Source: UBA1422 sp041859095 (GTDB lineage: Bacteria > Bacillota > Clostridia > Peptostreptococcales > Anaerovoracaceae). From it: a stretch of 64,000 nucleotides of DNA. Position numbers and translations under genes: made by a program. The DNA is taken from positions 1 through 64,000 of the forward strand of contig JBHEKY010000016.1 of NCBI GenBank assembly GCA_041859095.1, given 5' to 3'. Below are positions 59,997 to 64,000 of the stretch, one piece after another (position 1 is the stretch's first letter; every line of letters starts with the position of its first letter). Below the pieces are notes generated by a model. The model saw only the letters and a list, made by a program, of their open reading frames with translations. It was not told the DNA's origin and searched no databases.

Positions 59997-60803
59997 TTAT
60001 TTGTATAGTTCCGGTCTTCGGTTTTTGAGTATTGGCAATTGGTTCCGCACATCATCCACATAGTCCAGGTCGATTTCTCCGTATACAATGGTCTCGTCGG
60101 TGCCTGCGGTGGCCAGAACCCGGCCCCAGGGATCTATGATGCGGGAATAACCATAACAGGTGTAGGGGCTTTCCGGATCCCTGGCAGGCGATGCGGCAGC
60201 CAGATAAATCTGGTTGTCCAACGCACGCCCCCGCAGGCTAAACTCCCAGTGGTCTTCTCCGGTTTTTTTGCTGAAGGCCGCGGGCAAGACTACAAATTTT
60301 GCACCCATTTCGGTCATTTTGCGGAACAAGTCGGGGAATCGAACATCGAAACAGATTGCTACACCCATTTTACCGTACTCCGTCTCAACAACCGTAACAG
60401 AATTTCCGGGCGACAAGGTTTCCGATTCCATGAAACGGATGCCCCCTTTGATGTCCACATCAAACAGATGCGCCTTTCTGTGTTTGCCAATCATTTTGCC
60501 GGTCCGATCAAAAACGTAAGCGGTGTTGTATACATGGTCTCCATCGATTTCAGGGATGCTGCCGCCGATGAGTAAAATATTGTTTTCTTTGGCAAGTCGT
60601 GATAAAAACCGGAAGGTTTCGCCTCCTTCGGTTTCGCTGTATTCCCTGAAATATTTGCTTACATAGGGGCAATTCCACATTTCAGGAAGAGATACAATCT
60701 GTGCTTTAGATGCGGCCTCTGTGACTGCCGCTTCGGCTCTGTCACGACTAATTTGTTTATCAAAAGATCCTTTGATCTGGCATAGCGCCAAGGTGAATTT
60801 CAT
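59997..60803 (-). CDS. Carbon-nitrogen hydrolase (omega-amidase / Nit2-like)
   Basis: 268 residues. Nitrilase-superfamily triad: Glu in SLPEMWNCPY, Lys in GKHRKAHLFDVDI, Cys in MGVAICFDVRFPD. This sequence is typical of omega-amidases that hydrolyse 2-oxoglutaramate or 2-oxosuccinamate, repair products of transaminases. Soluble, no signal. The start overlaps the NUDIX stop by four bases. Confidence 0.92.
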   Translation of the reverse strand: MKFTLALCQIKGSFDKQISRDRAEAAVTEAASKAQIVSLPEMWNCPYVSKYFREYSETEGGETFRFLSRLAKENNILLIGGSIPEIDGDHVYNTAYVFDRTGKMIGKHRKAHLFDVDIKGGIRFMESETLSPGNSVTVVETEYGKMGVAICFDVRFPDLFRKMTEMGAKFVVLPAAFSKKTGEDHWEFSLRGRALDNQIYLAAASPARDPESPYTCYGYSRIIDPWGRVLATAGTDETIVYGEIDLDYVDDVRNQLPILKNRRPELYK

Positions 60804-61432
60804 TTGATTTCCTCCTTGATAATCTCAATTAAATTAGCGGTGATGCGAGCTGTCATCCCCCAAATGGCATGGTCCTCGAAAGAATAAATCGGAACTTCGT
60901 ACTGCCCCATTCTCCATTGGTATCCCTCAGGAGAGTTGATTTTATTATACGGGAAATTATCGTCTATCAGCGGTTTGATTTGCATCATATGGATTTCTGG
61001 CGGATTCTCCATGAAATATGACAGGGGTACCAAAAACGTTTCTGCCACCTCGTCTGGATTGGCATTGGCTACCGACAACATCGCGCGATCCAAAACGCCA
61101 AGGTAACAATACAACGAAATATTTGGATGGGCGTGCAAGGTGTCCAATCTTGTCAGTATGCGAATCCCTTCCCGGTGGATTCCCAGCTCTTCCATGGTTT
61201 CTCTAATGGCACATTGCTCCATGGATTCGCCCGGTTCCAACTGTCCTCCAGGGAAGCAGATTTCTCCAGGCTGCCGGCTCATTTTGGAATCTCTTACTTC
61301 ATATAGTAGATGAAGTTCTCCTTCTTTTTCTACAAGGGGAACTAGCACCCCATAAAGTTTGTGCTTGCCCACAACACCCGGTTCTCTGTCACAAAATATT
61401 CGTTCAATGTCGCTGATGTTAATCTGACTCAC
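60800..61432 (-). CDS. NUDIX hydrolase, CoA pyrophosphatase type
   Basis: 210 residues. NUDIX box spread over GGQLEPGESMEQ and AIRETMEELGI, preceded by SRQPGEICFPGG, the upstream signature of CoA pyrophosphatases (UPF0035). It splits CoA or oxidised CoA into ADP and phosphopantetheine and may tune the CoA pool. Coupled to the omega-amidase gene downstream. Confidence 0.88.
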   Translation of the reverse strand: MSQINISDIERIFCDREPGVVGKHKLYGVLVPLVEKEGELHLLYEVRDSKMSRQPGEICFPGGQLEPGESMEQCAIRETMEELGIHREGIRILTRLDTLHAHPNISLYCYLGVLDRAMLSVANANPDEVAETFLVPLSYFMENPPEIHMMQIKPLIDDNFPYNKINSPEGYQWRMGQYEVPIYSFEDHAIWGMTARITANLIEIIKEEIK

Positions 61433-61462
61433 GTTGAATCCTCTTTCGTCCTACCAAATACT

Positions 61463-62362
61463 TTATTGCTTATCTGCTTGCTGTAATTGTTTTTTTGGTT
61501 TGTCTGTCATTTGTATATAAGAAGCCACCAAAATCAATCCTATCCCCAGATAGGTATTCCATAAAATTGCCTCGCTTAGGATAATGGCTGCCATAATTGG
61601 GGCAATCACCGGCTTTATGAAAAACGCCACAGAGGCGGTGGTAGCATTTGATCTTCTCATAGCCAGGAAAAAGAACAAATATCCCAGTCCGGTGACAAAG
61701 AATCCCACATACAAAACCAAAGCCCATTCGTCCATAACTCCGGCAAAGACCGGTTTGCCCATGGTTAAAATGATGACGAGCAAAACCCCGGCGCCTAGAA
61801 AAAAACTGAAGCTGGTTTGAACAAAGGGGCCAAGCCGCTGGATTGATTTTTTGCCCATAATGCTATAAACACTGAAGAAAAAGGATGCCATAACAGAATA
61901 AGTCATCCCCAATAATGTATTTCCCTCCTGAATGTCCCATGGTTTCATCATAGCCAAAATGCCCATAAGTCCCAGTGTGAATGCAAGTGCTTTTTGTTTA
62001 CTCATAGGTTCCCCGGCGAAGAAATGTGCCAAAACCATGGTAAATAATGGATTCACACAGAACAATACTGCTGCCGTGGAGGCATTGGAATTCTCGACAC
62101 CCAGTTGGAAAAGTACCATCGATATGGGGATACAAATGATTCCAAGAATCAACAGATTTTGCCAATCTTTTTGGTTTAGTTGTAGCCCTGTTTTCTTGAT
62201 ATCCATCAATGCCGGTGCAAACAGCAGTGCGCCTCCCAGCATAAAACGGAGAAAAGTAAGTTGAAATGCATCCAATTGATTGCCTGCCATCTTCAGCCCA
62301 ACTTCCATGGTACCAAAGAGGAAAGCGGTGATAATCACATATAAATATTCCTTTTTCATCAT
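61463..62362 (-). CDS. EamA family transporter (DMT superfamily)
   Basis: 299 residues, ten membrane helices in two EamA halves (LRFMLGGALLFAPALMD; FFFLAMRRSNATTASVAFFIKP). Likely exporter of amino acids or metabolites; substrate unknown. It is the gene before the NUDIX gene (30 bases). Confidence 0.88.
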   Translation of the reverse strand: MMKKEYLYVIITAFLFGTMEVGLKMAGNQLDAFQLTFLRFMLGGALLFAPALMDIKKTGLQLNQKDWQNLLILGIICIPISMVLFQLGVENSNASTAAVLFCVNPLFTMVLAHFFAGEPMSKQKALAFTLGLMGILAMMKPWDIQEGNTLLGMTYSVMASFFFSVYSIMGKKSIQRLGPFVQTSFSFFLGAGVLLVIILTMGKPVFAGVMDEWALVLYVGFFVTGLGYLFFFLAMRRSNATTASVAFFIKPVIAPIMAAIILSEAILWNTYLGIGLILVASYIQMTDKPKKQLQQADKQ

Positions 62363-62427
62363 GCCTCACATTCCAATGTCAAAAATCTAAAAGGCAGTGC
62401 ATTGCACCGCCTGATATTGCTTTGTCG

Positions 62428-62850
62428 TTAGTTTAGAATCTCACAGTTTGAGAAATCGACACCAATCAATTCTTCCTTTTCGGCACTTAGGCTTACGGTG
62501 AAGTTAATCCCAAAGTCGTCTGAAATGATTTTGAGCCGTTCGATAAACTCAGGCAGGTTCCCAAGGGATACATCTGCATATCGCAGAATCCCGTCGATGA
62601 ACATGGTATCTATGTCATGATCTGAACTGATAATGCCATAAATGAACCCAATGTATTCATCGCTGTTTGTAATATGCGTATACTCGGCCATGCATACATT
62701 TCGTATGTCATGTTTGAGCTCGTACATAAGATCCTCATTCTTGTTGATAAATAGAACGTGTCCGTCACAGTTATCCACCAACTCGTTGGCCAATGCCAGC
62801 ATCTGTTTTGTTTTGCCACTTCCTTTGTGGCCGATCAAAAGTCTCACCAT
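62428..62850 (-). CDS. Small P-loop protein of unknown function
   Basis: 140 residues from the ATG at 62850 (MVRLLIGHKGSGKTK), with GGGAGGCGG upstream. Walker A GHKGSGKT (7-14); a Walker B-like TMFIDGILRYA at about 88-98. Resembles a minimal ATPase such as those that sense nucleotides or carry out a twitching/helicase-like step, but I cannot place it. Under a palindromic operator in its promoter. Confidence 0.72.
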   Translation of the reverse strand: MVRLLIGHKGSGKTKQMLALANELVDNCDGHVLFINKNEDLMYELKHDIRNVCMAEYTHITNSDEYIGFIYGIISSDHDIDTMFIDGILRYADVSLGNLPEFIERLKIISDDFGINFTVSLSAEKEELIGVDFSNCEILN

Positions 62851-62885
62851 AATAACCGCCTCCCAACTCAATTTATTTAAAAATA

Positions 62886-62914
62886 ATTATACACCATCAA
62901 CTGATGGTGCACAA
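62886..62914 (-). promoter_or_regulatory. Promoter of the P-loop gene with an operator filling the spacer
   Basis: Minus strand TTGTGC (62914-62909), 17 bases, TATAAT (62891-62886). The 17-base spacer is almost entirely the palindrome CACCATCA-GT-TGATGGTG (62892-62909). On the plus strand it reads CACCATCAACTGATGGTG. A hairpin-terminator for rlmN is a competing reading, since a T-rich tract follows. Confidence 0.65.
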
Positions 62915-62969
62915 TACAATAACAGAAATAGCCGTCGGAATTCTCCGATTATTTTACTCGTTTTTACAC

Positions 62970-63989
62970 TTATTTTAGGTTCTGTCGGAGTTGTCCGCAG
63001 GCACCGTCGATATCTGCGCCCAGCTCTCTGCGCACGGTTGCTGAAATACCTTTGGTTTCCAGCCTGGCTTGCAGGTCTTTGGCATGTTTCCGCCTGGTTC
63101 CCACAAGGCCGGTTTCGGTCACTGGATTCAGCGGAATCAGATTGACATGGCAAAGCATGCCTCTAAGTTTTCTGGCCAATAGGTCTATCATTTCCGTCGT
63201 GTCATTGACCCCTTCCACCAGTGCATACTCAAAAGTGATCCTCCGTCCGGTTTGCTCAATGTATCTTTTGCAAGCAGCCAGAAGCGCATCCAGGGGATAC
63301 TTGTTATTAATGGGCATCATGGAAGAACGAAGCTCATCAGTGGGGGCATGAAGGGAGATGGCCAAATTTACCTGAGGAAAATCTTTGGCAAATCGGTCAA
63401 TTTGTGAAATCAAACCACATGTGGATACCGTAATATTTCGAAGACCAAGATTAAGCCCTTCCTTTGCATGCACCAGGTGAATGAACTTAGCCAAATTACT
63501 ATAATTTGCCAAAGGTTCTCCCGTTCCCATGACAACAATATGGTTAATTTTTTCTCCTGTATCCCGTTGCACTTCCAGCAGCTGACCTATCATTTCGCCT
63601 GCGGTGAGATTGCGTTCCATGCCGCCGATTCCTGAGGCACAAAAATTACAGCCCATTGCACAGCCGATTTGGGATGAAATGCAAATGCTACTGCCATACG
63701 CATACTTCATCAAGACGGTTTCCACGGTTTTGCCATCTAGCATTTGAAACAAGTATTTTCTTGTTCCATCTTTGTCCGAAACCTGAATATTCTTGACCTT
63801 CATATTTGTCAAGCGTGCCGTTTGGCTTAATTTTTCACGCAAAGACGCCGATAGATCGCTTATCTCAGCATAATCTGTAGCACCCCTGGCAATCCAACGA
63901 AACAACTGCCCTGCCCGAAAAGGTTTTTCTCCCATGGACTCGAATATCGCTTTTAATTCATCTAAGGATTGGTCGCGTAAATCTATCAT
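62970..63989 (-). CDS. rlmN: 23S rRNA A2503 and tRNA A37 methyltransferase RlmN
   Basis: 339 residues, radical SAM. Cluster Cys in SSQIGCAMGCNFCASG (CxxxCxxC), IVVMGTGEPLANYSNL, and NVSTCGL-type blocks. The methyl-carrying Cys is in the C-terminal RRELGADIDGACGQLRQ. It makes m2A2503 in 23S rRNA and m2A37 in some tRNAs. Full length; the start ATG is 12 bases from the window edge with GTGGAAAAA upstream. The operon may continue to the right outside the window. Confidence 0.95.
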   Translation of the reverse strand: MIDLRDQSLDELKAIFESMGEKPFRAGQLFRWIARGATDYAEISDLSASLREKLSQTARLTNMKVKNIQVSDKDGTRKYLFQMLDGKTVETVLMKYAYGSSICISSQIGCAMGCNFCASGIGGMERNLTAGEMIGQLLEVQRDTGEKINHIVVMGTGEPLANYSNLAKFIHLVHAKEGLNLGLRNITVSTCGLISQIDRFAKDFPQVNLAISLHAPTDELRSSMMPINNKYPLDALLAACKRYIEQTGRRITFEYALVEGVNDTTEMIDLLARKLRGMLCHVNLIPLNPVTETGLVGTRRKHAKDLQARLETKGISATVRRELGADIDGACGQLRQNLK

Positions 63990-64000
63990 ATTTTTTCCAC

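Overview
The window looks like chromosomal DNA of an anaerobic, amino-acid-fermenting Clostridia (Firmicutes). The evidence is the gene order radC-mreB-mreC-mreD-mrdA, the infC-rpmI-rplT order with an AUU-started infC, Gram-positive style LexA (GAAC-N4-GTTC) and PhoP (TTAACA repeated every 11 bp) sites, a cyclic-di-GMP-I riboswitch, and an oxygen-sensitive 4-hydroxybutyryl-CoA dehydratase typical of 4-aminobutyrate fermenters. I cannot name a species. Most of the sequence has medium GC; 19.5-24.9 kb is clearly AT-richer and accessory.

Left part (0-10 kb, all minus strand): cell-shape genes (mrdA 5' part, mreD, mreC, mreB), radC, a DUF1015 gene, cmk, nrdR, then infC-rpmI-rplT with a membrane-anchored trigger-factor-like prolyl isomerase coupled to rplT. 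An infC leader attenuator and a pair of tandem paralogous membrane proteins of unknown function follow.

10-19 kb: a sigma-54 regulatory unit. A PAS-AAA-Fis activator is followed by a -24/-12 promoter and an operon of a CoA-acylating (sulfo)acetaldehyde-type dehydrogenase and a taurine/beta-alanine-type aminotransferase. Three matching TGATNC-N6-GTATCA sites lie before the activator and before the operon. Then come lexA, a MoxR ATPase with a VWA partner, and a lysine exporter split over two ORFs.

19.2-24.9 kb: tRNA-Arg(UCG) followed by an AT-rich accessory island. It holds a lone HsdR-N-like nuclease, an AAA ATPase with a TOPRIM-like partner, a T5orf172/GIY-YIG protein, a NERD protein and an unknown protein. 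Two diverged copies of a gene 3' end plus terminator lie between these genes. It reads as a defence or mobile island next to a tRNA, although no integrase is present.

25-43 kb: metabolic, transport and regulatory genes. These are a DUF4914 P-loop protein, zupT, an EamA protein, a NapH-like polyferredoxin, an AraC regulator/amidohydrolase/APC permease operon, a HAD phosphatase, an ADP-ribosylglycohydrolase, a WYL regulator, a repeat-rich non-coding stretch, an esterase, a flavin reductase, cydAB, and a PadR-DUF2812 pair with a clear operator.

43-64 kb: ferritin, an SOS-controlled Y-family polymerase with a small partner, 4-hydroxybutyryl-CoA dehydratase, a c-di-GMP riboswitch controlling a tiny aromatic pentad-repeat protein, and a PhoP-box-controlled Na/Pi cotransporter. 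Then come a nitronate monooxygenase-like protein, a lipoprotein, Smr-SPFH-NfeD, an iron-sulfur protein, a thermonuclease, a hotdog thioesterase and a YitT protein. An orphan DNA methyltransferase lies in a run with YgiQ, a nitrilase-family amidase and a NUDIX hydrolase, followed by an EamA transporter, a small P-loop protein with a palindromic operator, and rlmN.

The most novel-looking items are the riboswitch-controlled pentad-repeat protein at 46.9-47.3 kb, the sigma-54 regulon at 10.2-15 kb, and the accessory island with its duplicated gene 3' ends.
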